A stretch of 64,000 nucleotides of DNA, from assembly GCA_958370785.1 (NCBI GenBank), contig CATXKN010000007.1, positions 62,001 to 126,000 on the forward strand, written 5' to 3'. The stretch's first letter is position 1. Each line of letters opens with the position of its first letter. Position numbers and translations under genes: made by a program. The notes under the pieces were generated by a model, which was not told the DNA's origin, did not search any database, and saw only the letters and a list, made by a program, of their open reading frames with translations. Below are positions 50,681-59,171 of this stretch, one piece after another. Origin of the DNA: an uncultured Collinsella sp. GTDB lineage: Bacteria; Actinomycetota; Coriobacteriia; Coriobacteriales; Coriobacteriaceae.

Positions 50681-52855
50681 CTAGGGGAGAAGCTTCATGG
50701 CGGCGTCGTGGGCGGCGTGCTCGTAGGTGTCGTCGAGGGGCTTGAGCGGCAGCAGGGCTGTGGCCTGCGCATCGCTGCGGCGCTCGAGGGCGTGGGTAAT
50801 GAGCCAGTCGGCGAGCTCGGGGTTCTTGGGCAGTGCCGGTCCGTGTAGATACGTGCCGATGACGCCCTTGTAGATCAGTCCCTCAAAGCCATCGTCGCCG
50901 TTGTTGCCGGTGCCCGCGACGACGGACGTTCCGAGCGGCGTGGCCTCTGTATCGAGCAGGGTGCGGCCGCCATGGTTCTCGAATCCCACAAAGGGCTCGG
51001 GTGCCAGGTCGGTCTTGACGGCGACGTTGCCGATCAGGCGGTCGGAGCCGCGCACGGTCTCGGCGGCAACGACGCCCAGGCCCTCGATGCGATTCTCGCC
51101 CATATAGTACGAACGGCCGAGCAGCTGATAGCTGCCGCAGATAGCGAGCAGCGAGCCGCCATCCTCAACATAGGCCGCGACCTTGTCTTTTTGAGCGAGC
51201 AACTCGTGTGCCACGGCCAACTGATCGCGGTCGGAGCCACCGCCCATCATGACGATATCAGCATCATGCAGATCGAGCGTCTCGCCCATACGGACCTCGT
51301 CCACGCGCACGGGAATACCGCGCCAGGCGCAGCGGCGCTCGAGGGCGATGACATTGCCGCCGTCGCCGTAGAGGTTGAGGGCATCGGGGTACAGATAGAC
51401 GATGCGCAGCGGGCGTAAGAGCTCGACCGGCGTGACGCCGACGGGGACGGCACTGCCATCGGCGCACGTTGCAGCGTGGGCGGCAACCGTAGCCGCATCG
51501 GTGCCTTTGAGCCCGTCGAGCTCCTTGACCAGCGGCGGAAAGGCCGTGTAGTTGGCGACGGCATAGAAAGTGTCGCCGGCGGCCTCATCCGCCACGGCGC
51601 CAATTGCCTGCGCGACGTCCGAGATAATGGCGGCGTCGATGCCGGCGTACTTGAGGCGTACCTGCATGTCGTGCGCACGCGTGCCGCCGGCAAAGGCGAC
51701 AAGACCCGGCGTGTCGGCGATGCGCTCGAAGTCGACGTCGTAGATCCACGAGACATCGTGGCCGTCGGCATCGTTGTCGTTGAGGAAGAAAGCGCAGAGT
51801 CTGCCGCCTGCCGTCTTGATGGACTGGATTTGTCGATCGAAGCCTACGGGATTCTTGGCCAGGTTGGCCTCGACGGTACGGCCGGTGATCTCCCAGCGGC
51901 CCATACGCCCGCCGGCGGGGATGTAGGCATCGAGCGTGGGCTGCAGATGCGCCGCGTCCACGCCCAGCTCGTGGGCGGCGAAGAAGGCTGCGGCTATGTT
52001 GTAGACCATGTACAGGCCGTTGTAGCGCGTGGCGATGTGCGTGGCGGGCGCGCTGGAATCAGATCCAAACACCAGATCAAAGCCGTAGCCGTCACAGCCG
52101 AGCTCCACGCCCGTCACGCGACGGACCAGCTCAGGGCGGGCCCAGCCGCACGAGGGGCAATGGTATGCGCCAAGCTGTCCGTACTGCACATAGTCGTACT
52201 CCAACGGCGCGTTGCACTGTGAGCAAAAACGCGAGTCGCTAATGCGGTCGGATTCGGTGTCGGTGGCGCCGTCGATGCCAAAGGCGATGCTTGCATTGGG
52301 AACGCGCGCGGCGATTGCGGCACACAGCGGGTCGTCTGCGTTGTAGATGAGCGTCGTTGCCGGTGAAAGCTCCAGCGCGTGGGCGATGACGTCCTGGGTG
52401 TGGTCGATCTCGCCGTAACGGTCCAGCTGGTCGCGGAACAGGTTGAGCAGCACAAAGTACGTCGGCTTGAGCTTGGGCAGAACGCGTACGGTGTAGAGCT
52501 CGTCGCACTCAAAAACGCCCACGCGCTTGCTGCTGGTGTGCTTAAGGCCGCCGCGGGCCTCGAGCAGAGCACCCACCACACCAGGCTCCATATTGTTGCC
52601 GGCACGGTTGCACACCACGTTAGCGCCGCTGGCAGCAACGGCGTCGGCGATGAGGTTGGAGGTGGTGGTCTTGCCATTGGTACCGGTAATCACCACGCTG
52701 CGGTCGACCAGGCTCGCGAGGTCGCTTAGCAGCTCGGGGTCGATCTTCATGGCGATACGGCCGGGAAGTACGCCGCCCTGGCGTTTGAGGACAGAGCGCA
52801 GTCCCCAGCGGGCGATATCGCTCGAGGTGCAGGCGAGAGATGAGCGGAGGTTCAT
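50681..52855 (-). CDS. Fused MurT-GatD, lipid II isoglutaminyl synthase
   Basis: 724 residues joining two enzymes normally encoded separately. Residues 1 to about 475 are MurT, a Mur-ligase-like ATPase with TGTNGKTT (57-64) and a zinc ribbon C211/C214/C233/C236. From about 480 the protein is GatD, a class I glutamine amidotransferase with nucleophile C573 in ICGSYQLLG and H671 in YLHGP. The complex amidates D-Glu of the peptidoglycan stem in lipid II, enabling cross-linking. The frame is uninterrupted across the junction, where LLRPLRIVYLYPDALNLYGD starts GatD. The start ATG has only a modest AGGAACGG site. Confidence 0.93.
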   Translation of the reverse strand: MNLRSSLACTSSDIARWGLRSVLKRQGGVLPGRIAMKIDPELLSDLASLVDRSVVITGTNGKTTTSNLIADAVAASGANVVCNRAGNNMEPGVVGALLEARGGLKHTSSKRVGVFECDELYTVRVLPKLKPTYFVLLNLFRDQLDRYGEIDHTQDVIAHALELSPATTLIYNADDPLCAAIAARVPNASIAFGIDGATDTESDRISDSRFCSQCNAPLEYDYVQYGQLGAYHCPSCGWARPELVRRVTGVELGCDGYGFDLVFGSDSSAPATHIATRYNGLYMVYNIAAAFFAAHELGVDAAHLQPTLDAYIPAGGRMGRWEITGRTVEANLAKNPVGFDRQIQSIKTAGGRLCAFFLNDNDADGHDVSWIYDVDFERIADTPGLVAFAGGTRAHDMQVRLKYAGIDAAIISDVAQAIGAVADEAAGDTFYAVANYTAFPPLVKELDGLKGTDAATVAAHAATCADGSAVPVGVTPVELLRPLRIVYLYPDALNLYGDGGNVIALERRCAWRGIPVRVDEVRMGETLDLHDADIVMMGGGSDRDQLAVAHELLAQKDKVAAYVEDGGSLLAICGSYQLLGRSYYMGENRIEGLGVVAAETVRGSDRLIGNVAVKTDLAPEPFVGFENHGGRTLLDTEATPLGTSVVAGTGNNGDDGFEGLIYKGVIGTYLHGPALPKNPELADWLITHALERRSDAQATALLPLKPLDDTYEHAAHDAAMKLLP

Positions 52856-52900
52856 GAAGCCGTTCCTAACATAGATGACATGGTCGGGGCGATCGCGTCG

Positions 52901-53944
52901 CTAAAAGCCGTAGCGGCGCGCAAATTCCTGGGCAAGCTGCGATACGTCTTCGCAGGCGTTGGCCCAGGGGGCAAAGTCGGGGGTGTCCGAGATAATGCCG
53001 TCGGCTTCCCAAACCGCCTGGTGCGAGAGGTCCCAGGGGTCGCGCGGCTCGGGTCGGCAGGGAAGATACGGCGTCTGGTACATGGGGTTCAGCAAGAAGA
53101 ACGCGCCGCCCTCGCAACGGTTGGCGAACTCACGCAGCGCGCGCGTCGCCGGGCGCATCTTGTTTGTTTTGAACAGCAGAATCGTGCGGGCGAGCAGGTA
53201 CCAGGGGGAGTTCTCGAGTGCGTCTGCCCCCATCTGTTCCTCGAGCTGATGTGCCAGGGCAAAAAAACCGTCCTGGTCTTCCAAGCGGGCGAGGGCAAGC
53301 AACACGGTGCCGGCGGCCCGGGTGGGATAGCCCTCCGCCTTAAGAACACGGCGAGAGTAGTTGGCGGCGGCGCGGTAACGAGCGCTCGCCATGCACAGCT
53401 GCGAGATAGCCTCGAGCGTGTGAAGCCAGCCGATAAGCGCCGGCTCGCTCACGGTAAGGTCTGCTGCGGTGACACCATCGGCCAAAACATTATTGGCCCA
53501 GTAGTGCGGGGCCTCCATGTCGAACCCGGGCACGCTTTGTTGCAGGTAGTCGGCCGTGCTCGCCTCGAGCTTCATCAAGTCGCCCAGGCAGGCGTCGACG
53601 GGCGTGTCCGCCAGGATGATGGCGAGCAACTGAGCATCGAGGACATGCGCATCGACGCGAACAATCTTGAGCAGCTCGTCGCGCATGTCGTCGAACAGGC
53701 GGTTGCGCGTCTGCTCAAACTCCTCGTCGCTGCCCATGTCCTCGATGCGGCGAAGCTCGTCAAGCAAATGACGATGAACGCCGGCATAGGACAGCAGCGC
53801 TTGGGCATGCTCGGTCTGCGCATACTTGTGAGGGTTTGCGCTGATGTCGTTATGGACAAGCTCGCGTGCTGCATCGGTGAGTTCGGGGTGCGAGGCCAGA
53901 TAGGTGCGCTCCAGATAGGCGGGGATGTAGACGCTCGGATCCAT
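52901..53944 (-). CDS. Uncharacterised TPR-like protein 1
   Basis: 347 residues, all-helical in appearance with tetratricopeptide-like periodicity (for example YRAAANYSRRVLKAEGYPTRAAG). It has no signal peptide. It seems distantly related to the next gene and to ST7-like TPR proteins (LLARTILLFKTNKMRPATRALREF), but this is a loose match. Its start overlaps the upstream gene's stop by one base (TAATG), so they are translated together. murT-gatD lies 46 bases downstream on the same strand. A scaffold role is possible. Confidence 0.75.
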   Translation of the reverse strand: MDPSVYIPAYLERTYLASHPELTDAARELVHNDISANPHKYAQTEHAQALLSYAGVHRHLLDELRRIEDMGSDEEFEQTRNRLFDDMRDELLKIVRVDAHVLDAQLLAIILADTPVDACLGDLMKLEASTADYLQQSVPGFDMEAPHYWANNVLADGVTAADLTVSEPALIGWLHTLEAISQLCMASARYRAAANYSRRVLKAEGYPTRAAGTVLLALARLEDQDGFFALAHQLEEQMGADALENSPWYLLARTILLFKTNKMRPATRALREFANRCEGGAFFLLNPMYQTPYLPCRPEPRDPWDLSHQAVWEADGIISDTPDFAPWANACEDVSQLAQEFARRYGF

Positions 53945-55020
53945 TAGAGGTCTCCTCCCTTAAACGGCAATCCCTGTTCAGCCGCGCGCAGGATTCGTTC
54001 GTCGATCTGGGAGCGCACGATATCGTTGGTGGCGACCCAGGCGGCAAAGCTTGCGTTGTCGGGGGCGCCCAGGCCCTCCTGCAGTACCGGCGTCGCCTCG
54101 GACAGCGCAAGGACAAGCTCGTCGGTGGAGCCTGTACCCACGTTGACGCGGGCATAGACGCCATCGGGAAACTCGGTTTGGAAGTAGAGTGCTTCGGCCG
54201 CGTGCGGGCATGAGCGCACCAGGATGCGCAGGTAGTGTTCGGCGCCCTCGTAATCCAGCTCGCGCCAAGCAGCGCTCATCAGCGCGATGAGCGTCCACGG
54301 GTCCAGGTCGCGCTCTGCGTCCTTGGGGCGGCGGCGCAGCGGCGTGTTGGCAAGATAGGGCACGGAGTGGGCGGAACGAAAACGCTTGAGTTCCTCGGCA
54401 GGGTATTCGAGCTTTGCCATGGCAAGCATCGCAGTATGGCGGACGCCGGCAGGGTCGTTGGGCGCAAAGTCCAGGCTGCGATTCGCGGCATCCAGCGACA
54501 TGCGATAGCGTCCGCTAATGAGCGCGCGCGATGCCAAGGCGGCAAGCCAGCGCAGGTAGGGACGGCGGGTCAGGTCGCCTGCGGCCTCACGCTCGTAGGG
54601 GTCCTGCGCCGAGGCAATCTTGAGCGACAGATCGTGCTCCACCTCGTCGCACTTGGACACCAGATACTGTACGTATTCCTCGTTGGATTCGGCGGTGAGC
54701 GCCGTCAGCATGCGCTGGGCATCCCAGTTGCTCGGGTCGAGCGCGGCTGCCTCGCGAAGCATGTTTTCGGCTGCGGCTTCTTCTTGCTCTGCCTGGGTGT
54801 CGTCGGGGATAAAGGGGATGCGGTAGTCGACAGCCTCGACCACCTTGGCAATGAGGTGCCCGGCGCGGTCGCGGTCGTGCACGATGAGCGGCGCAGGGTT
54901 ACGGGTGAATTGTTCCATCAGACGCTCTACGGCGGCACCGTCGGTGAGCGGGATATTGTCGCGGCGCAAGGCCTCAAGAACGAGGCGATGGCAATCCTCT
55001 TGAATGGGGTCGAATGCCAT
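53944..55020 (-). CDS. Uncharacterised TPR-like protein 2
   Basis: 358 residues. Helical, with repeat-like text LIALMSAAWRELDYEGAEHYLRILVRSCPHAAEALYF and KLEYPAEELKRFRSAHSVPYL across about 200-300. The ATG at 55020 (MAFDPIQEDC) has AAAGGAGG five bases upstream, preferred over an in-frame ATG 30 bases earlier. It is first in a three-gene leftward unit with its sister gene and murT-gatD. I cannot assign a function. Confidence 0.75.
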   Translation of the reverse strand: MAFDPIQEDCHRLVLEALRRDNIPLTDGAAVERLMEQFTRNPAPLIVHDRDRAGHLIAKVVEAVDYRIPFIPDDTQAEQEEAAAENMLREAAALDPSNWDAQRMLTALTAESNEEYVQYLVSKCDEVEHDLSLKIASAQDPYEREAAGDLTRRPYLRWLAALASRALISGRYRMSLDAANRSLDFAPNDPAGVRHTAMLAMAKLEYPAEELKRFRSAHSVPYLANTPLRRRPKDAERDLDPWTLIALMSAAWRELDYEGAEHYLRILVRSCPHAAEALYFQTEFPDGVYARVNVGTGSTDELVLALSEATPVLQEGLGAPDNASFAAWVATNDIVRSQIDERILRAAEQGLPFKGGDL

Positions 55021-55453
55021 GGGGCCTCCTTTGCTGCGGTTAGGGTTCAAATATCTCTATATAAGGCTCTAGTTTACCCGCATGTGGCACACCGGGGGTG
55101 CCGCACTTGGACTTGCACCTTTGCACCACGAAGACGGATGTCGCACAAATGTCGGCACCTCGGTTGTGCGGGTGGTATCACAGTGCCGTAAACGGTCGAT
55201 TTTTGGCGGCGAACGGGGCACATCTTTGAGGGTCACAGTCCTGCCCGGGATATGTAGTCAACCCTGATAAAACGTTTGCCCAGCTTGGGAGTATGAATGC
55301 CCCACAAGGGTCTTCAGGGATAGAAAAAACGTTTCATCATTGTCGGCTTTAAGTGAATAACTGACCAACCAGAACGGTAGAATAGTGTTTGTCTGAGCGT
55401 TGAGACGTTTAGACATCGCGCATTGTCATCGCCGGCAACGCGCAAAACGGTCC

Positions 55454-55480
55454 TAACGGAGCCAATCGGGTGCTCCGTTA
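55454..55480 (+). promoter_or_regulatory. Leader hairpin of the iron alcohol dehydrogenase gene
   Basis: 9-bp perfect stem TAACGGAGC (55454-55462) / GCTCCGTTA (55472-55480), 40 bases before the start. The preceding 430 bases carry no gene; a dyad CGCACAA/TTGTGCG lies at 55142-55170 and AAAACGTTT occurs at about 55266 and 55326. Confidence 0.4.
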
Positions 55481-55520
55481 TATACGCAAGTCTAAGAGGG
55501 GCTTGTTTAGGAGGCACAGT

Positions 55521-56744
55521 ATGGGACGTTTTACCAATCCTCGCGATCTGTACTTTGGTGAGGGCGCTCGCCACGAGGTGAAGAACCTCAAGGGCAAGAA
55601 GGCCATCATCGTTTCTGGCGGCAGCTCTATGCGCCGCGGCGGGTTCCTGCAGGACGTCGAGAACGACCTTAAGGAAGGCGGTTTCGAGGTCAAGCTGTTC
55701 GAGGGCGTCGAGTCCGACCCGTCCATCGAGACGGTCATGAAGGGCGCCGAGGCCATGCGCGAGTTCGAGCCCGACTGGATTATCGCCATCGGCGGCGGCT
55801 CGCCCATCGATGCCGCTAAGGCCATGTGGGTCTTCTACGAGTATCCCGAGGAGTCCTTCGATAACATCATCCAGCCGTTCAGCTTCCCCGAGCTGCGTCA
55901 GAAGGCTCATTTCTGCGCCATCTCCTCTACCTCCGGCACCGCTACCGAGGTCACTGCCTTCTCCGTCATCACCGACTACGCCAAGGGCATCAAGTACCCG
56001 CTGGCCGACTTCAACATCACCCCTGATGTCGCCATCGTCGACCCGGAGCTCACCTACACCATGCCCGCCAAGCTGTGCGCTCACACCGGCATGGACGCTC
56101 TGACCCACTGCATGGAGGCCTACGTTTCCACCTGTGCCTCTATGTTCACCGACGCCAACGCCCTGCACGGCATCCGCGAGATCGTCGAGTGGCTGCCCAA
56201 GTCCTATGCTGGCGACCATGAGGCCCGTCAGCACATGCACGAGGCTCAGTGCATCGCCGGTATCGCCTTCTCCTCGGGCCTGCTCGGCATCGTTCACTCC
56301 ATGGCTCACAAGACCGGTGCAGCCTTTGAGAACGGTCACATCATCCACGGTGCCGCTAACGCCATGTACCTGGGCAAGGTCATCCAGTGGAACTCCAAGG
56401 ACCCGCGTGCTGCCGAGCGTTACGCTTACGTGGCCAAGGAGATCCTGCACCTTCCCGGCGAGACCAACGAGGAGCTCATCGCTGCGCTCGTCCAGAAGAT
56501 TCGCGACCTCAACGACCAGCTCAACATTCCGCAGTCCATCAAGGATTACGCGAATGGTGGCGTGAAGGTCGACGCCGAGAACCCGCAGATGGTTTCCGAG
56601 GAGGAGTTCCTCGCCAAGCTGCCCGAGATCGCCGCGAACGCCGAGCAGGACGCCTGCACGCCCGAGAACCCGCGTGAGACCAAGGCTGCCGACTTCGAGA
56701 AGATCCTCAAGGCCTGCTACTACGACACCGACATCGATTTCTAA
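55521..56744 (+). CDS. Iron-containing alcohol dehydrogenase
   Basis: 407 residues, group III metal-dependent ADH. NAD(P)-binding GGSPIDAAKAM, metal His in MDALTHCMEAY and GIVHSMAHKTG, and ENGHIIHGAAN are present. It resembles butanol or 1,3-propanediol type dehydrogenases that regenerate NAD+ in fermentation. The ATG at 55521 follows TAGGAGG; a longer in-frame opening lacks a site. GldA follows in the same direction beyond a terminator. Confidence 0.92.
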   Translation: MGRFTNPRDLYFGEGARHEVKNLKGKKAIIVSGGSSMRRGGFLQDVENDLKEGGFEVKLFEGVESDPSIETVMKGAEAMREFEPDWIIAIGGGSPIDAAKAMWVFYEYPEESFDNIIQPFSFPELRQKAHFCAISSTSGTATEVTAFSVITDYAKGIKYPLADFNITPDVAIVDPELTYTMPAKLCAHTGMDALTHCMEAYVSTCASMFTDANALHGIREIVEWLPKSYAGDHEARQHMHEAQCIAGIAFSSGLLGIVHSMAHKTGAAFENGHIIHGAANAMYLGKVIQWNSKDPRAAERYAYVAKEILHLPGETNEELIAALVQKIRDLNDQLNIPQSIKDYANGGVKVDAENPQMVSEEEFLAKLPEIAANAEQDACTPENPRETKAADFEKILKACYYDTDIDF

Positions 56745-56766
56745 TCGACTCTTGTTATCGTAACGA

Positions 56767-56802
56767 GGGGCTCCGCACGTATCCGTACGGAGCCCCTTTC
56801 TT
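56767..56802 (+). terminator. Terminator of the iron alcohol dehydrogenase gene
   Basis: GGGGCTCCG (56767-56775) / CGGAGCCCC (56788-56796) with inner ACG/CGT pairs, then TTTCTTTTTT. Confidence 0.9.
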
Positions 56803-56827
56803 TTTTCTTTTAGAGAATGGGATAGTT

Positions 56828-57928
56828 ATGGCTGCAATTTTCAATAGCCCCAGCAAGTACATCCAGGGTCCGGACGAGCTCGCCAAGCTCGGCTCCTATG
56901 TCGAGCCGCTCGGCGCTAAGGCCCTCGTCATCGTGACGCCTTCGGGCAAGAAGCGCGTCGGTGCCAAGATCGAGGGCGGCTTTGCCGAGGCTAAGGCCGA
57001 GCTGCTGTTTGAGGACTTTAACGGCGAGTGCTCCAAGGGCGAGGTCGATCGCCTGGTTGCGCTCGCCCGAGACAACGGTTGCGACATCATCGTCGGCGTC
57101 GGTGGCGGCAAGATCCTCGATACCGCCAAGGCCGTTGCCTACTACCTGGAGTCCCCGGTTATCATTTGCCCCACCATCGCCTCGACCGATGCGCCGTGCT
57201 CGGCACTTTCGGTGCTCTACACCGACGACGGCCAGTTCGATAAGTACCTGTTCCTTAAGGCAAACCCCAACATTGTCCTGATGGATACGACGGTTATCGC
57301 GGCGAGCCCGGTGCGCCTGACGGTTTCCGGTATGGGCGATGCGCTCGCAACCTACTTTGAGGCCCAGGCGACGCATGATGCCGACGGTGGCACTTGCGCC
57401 GGTGGCAAGGGCGGCATGGCTGGCTTGGCGCTCGCCAAGCTCTGCTACGAGACGCTTATGGCCGATGGTGTGAAGGCCAAGGTCGCGTTGGAGAAAGGTG
57501 CGCTGACGCCTGCCGTGGAGCACATCATCGAGGCAAACACGCTGCTCTCCGGCATTGGCTTTGAGAGCTCGGGCCTTGCTGCTGCTCATGCCATCCACAA
57601 TGGCCTGACGATGCTGCCCGAGTGCCACGGCATGTATCACGGCGAGAAGGTCGCCTTTGGCACCATCGTCCAGCTGGTACTCGAGGATGCCCCGACTGAG
57701 AAACTCGAGGAAGTCTTGGGCTTCTGCATTGAGCTGGGCCTGCCGGTCACGATGAAAGAACTTGGCGTTGCCGAGCTTACGCGCGAGCAGGCCATGATTG
57801 TTGCCGAGGCCGCCTGCGCGCCCGATGACACCATGTGCAACATGCCGTTTGAGGTGACGCCCGAGATGGTCGCAAACGCCATCCTGGGTGCCGACGCGCT
57901 GGGCCACTACTATCTTATGGATGAGTAA
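56828..57928 (+). CDS. gldA: Glycerol dehydrogenase
   Basis: 366 residues, the usual GldA length. It oxidises glycerol to dihydroxyacetone with NAD+, or works in reverse in fermentation. GVGGGKILDTAKAVA binds NAD, STDAPCSALSVLYTDDG is family-typical, and zinc ligands lie in GDALATYFEA, SSGLAAAHAIHNG and HGEKVAFG. The ribosome site is weak (GGGAT). It has its own terminator. It is a paralogue-level neighbour of the iron ADH, sharing the same fold. Confidence 0.94.
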   Translation: MAAIFNSPSKYIQGPDELAKLGSYVEPLGAKALVIVTPSGKKRVGAKIEGGFAEAKAELLFEDFNGECSKGEVDRLVALARDNGCDIIVGVGGGKILDTAKAVAYYLESPVIICPTIASTDAPCSALSVLYTDDGQFDKYLFLKANPNIVLMDTTVIAASPVRLTVSGMGDALATYFEAQATHDADGGTCAGGKGGMAGLALAKLCYETLMADGVKAKVALEKGALTPAVEHIIEANTLLSGIGFESSGLAAAHAIHNGLTMLPECHGMYHGEKVAFGTIVQLVLEDAPTEKLEEVLGFCIELGLPVTMKELGVAELTREQAMIVAEAACAPDDTMCNMPFEVTPEMVANAILGADALGHYYLMDE

Positions 57929-57942
57929 ATCAAGCTAAGGAA

Positions 57943-57976
57943 GGGGCAAAGCCAGCAGATGGCTTTGCCCCTTTTT
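57943..57976 (+). terminator. Terminator of gldA
   Basis: 12-bp perfect stem GGGGCAAAGCCA (57943-57954) / TGGCTTTGCCCC (57960-57971), then TTTTT. Confidence 0.93.
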
Positions 57977-58060
57977 GCTATGGTGCAAAGGGATCAGGTT
58001 GCTTTGTACCAAAGAGGGCGGGGTAGGCCTGCGATGAGGTTTTGCCCCGCCCTCGTTTGC

Positions 58061-59017
58061 CTACAGCTCGCAAACGTTCTGCGCGCGGCCTTCAACGTAG
58101 GCGACGACGTTGTCGAACTCAATCCTGGCGCGGCGCTGCATGGCCTCGTGCGTAAGGAAGCCCACATGCGGCGTGAAGATGCAGTTCTTGGCGTTGATGA
58201 GCGCGTAGTCGGCGGGGATGGGCGGCTCCATATCAAAGACGTCGATGCCGGCACCGGCGAGCTTGTCGTCGCTGAGTGCCTGGGCAAGGGCGTTATTGTC
58301 CACGATGGCGCCACGGGCGCAGTTGATAAACACGGCGCCGTCCTTCATCTGAGCGAACTGCTCGGCGCCAAAGCTCTTGCGCGTGGTGTCGTTGTTGGGT
58401 AGGTGCAGGCTCACGATGTCGGACTCGGCAAGCAGCTGCTCGAGCGAGACTTGCTCAATGCCCGCCTCGGCAGCCTCGGGATGTTCGTGACGGGCACAGC
58501 CTAGCACACGGGCACCAAAGGCCTTAAAGAGTCGAGCCGTGGCGCAGCCGATCTTGCCGCAACCCACAATACCCACGGTCTTGCCGCAGATCTCGGCGCC
58601 CATAAGGCCGGCGCTCGTCTTGCCGGTGCGGACGGCGGCATCGGCGGCGCTCACCTTGCGCAACACGTCGATGGTCAGGCCGAGGGTAAGCTCGGCGACC
58701 GAAACGTCGGAGTAGCCGGCGCAGTTGCGAACTTCAACACCGCGCTCACGGCAGGCGGAAAGCCCCACGTGGTCGATGCCCGTAAAGGCGACGGCGATCA
58801 TCTTGAGCGCGTCGGCGCCGGCGACGACCTCGGTGGGGTAGGGGTTGTTGGCGATCATGACGACCTCGGCGCCCTCGCTGCGTCGAGCGAGCTCGGCCGG
58901 ATCGGTGGTTTTGGTATCGAAATAGACAAACTCGTGTCCGGCGTCCTTAAGGGGTGCAGAGAGCTCGTCGATGGTCTGCTCGGGAACTCCCAGCGGCTCG
59001 ATCAGGGCAATCTTCAT
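58061..59017 (-). CDS. D-isomer-specific 2-hydroxyacid dehydrogenase
   Basis: 318 residues. The NAD fold has GIVGCGKIGCATARLF. The catalytic Arg lies in NCARGAIVD, the Glu in FDMEPP and the His in TPHVGFLT. Members reduce 2-ketoacids such as pyruvate, hydroxypyruvate or phenylpyruvate. The ATG at 59017 (MKIALIEPLG) has GAGGAG upstream; the open frame extends 67 codons further without support. The substrate is unresolved. Confidence 0.92.
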   Translation of the reverse strand: MKIALIEPLGVPEQTIDELSAPLKDAGHEFVYFDTKTTDPAELARRSEGAEVVMIANNPYPTEVVAGADALKMIAVAFTGIDHVGLSACRERGVEVRNCAGYSDVSVAELTLGLTIDVLRKVSAADAAVRTGKTSAGLMGAEICGKTVGIVGCGKIGCATARLFKAFGARVLGCARHEHPEAAEAGIEQVSLEQLLAESDIVSLHLPNNDTTRKSFGAEQFAQMKDGAVFINCARGAIVDNNALAQALSDDKLAGAGIDVFDMEPPIPADYALINAKNCIFTPHVGFLTHEAMQRRARIEFDNVVAYVEGRAQNVCEL

Positions 59018-59171
59018 CTTGTGACTCCTCAATAAACCTAGGCGATTAGGCTGGCAATAAATTGTAGGTCTATTTGCCGCAAAGGTGCGCCGCGTGTAAT
59101 TTGCCCGAGGCGTGGGCCGATAGCGTATCATTATCTCTTGCTTGTTTGCACTGCTCAGGGAGGGGCCGCGC

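Noticed and set aside
55142..55180. Rex or FNR/CRP-type operator upstream of the iron alcohol dehydrogenase gene
   Set aside because: TTGTGC and TCACAG are present, but spacing is 8 rather than 6 bases and they lie over 340 bases from the start.
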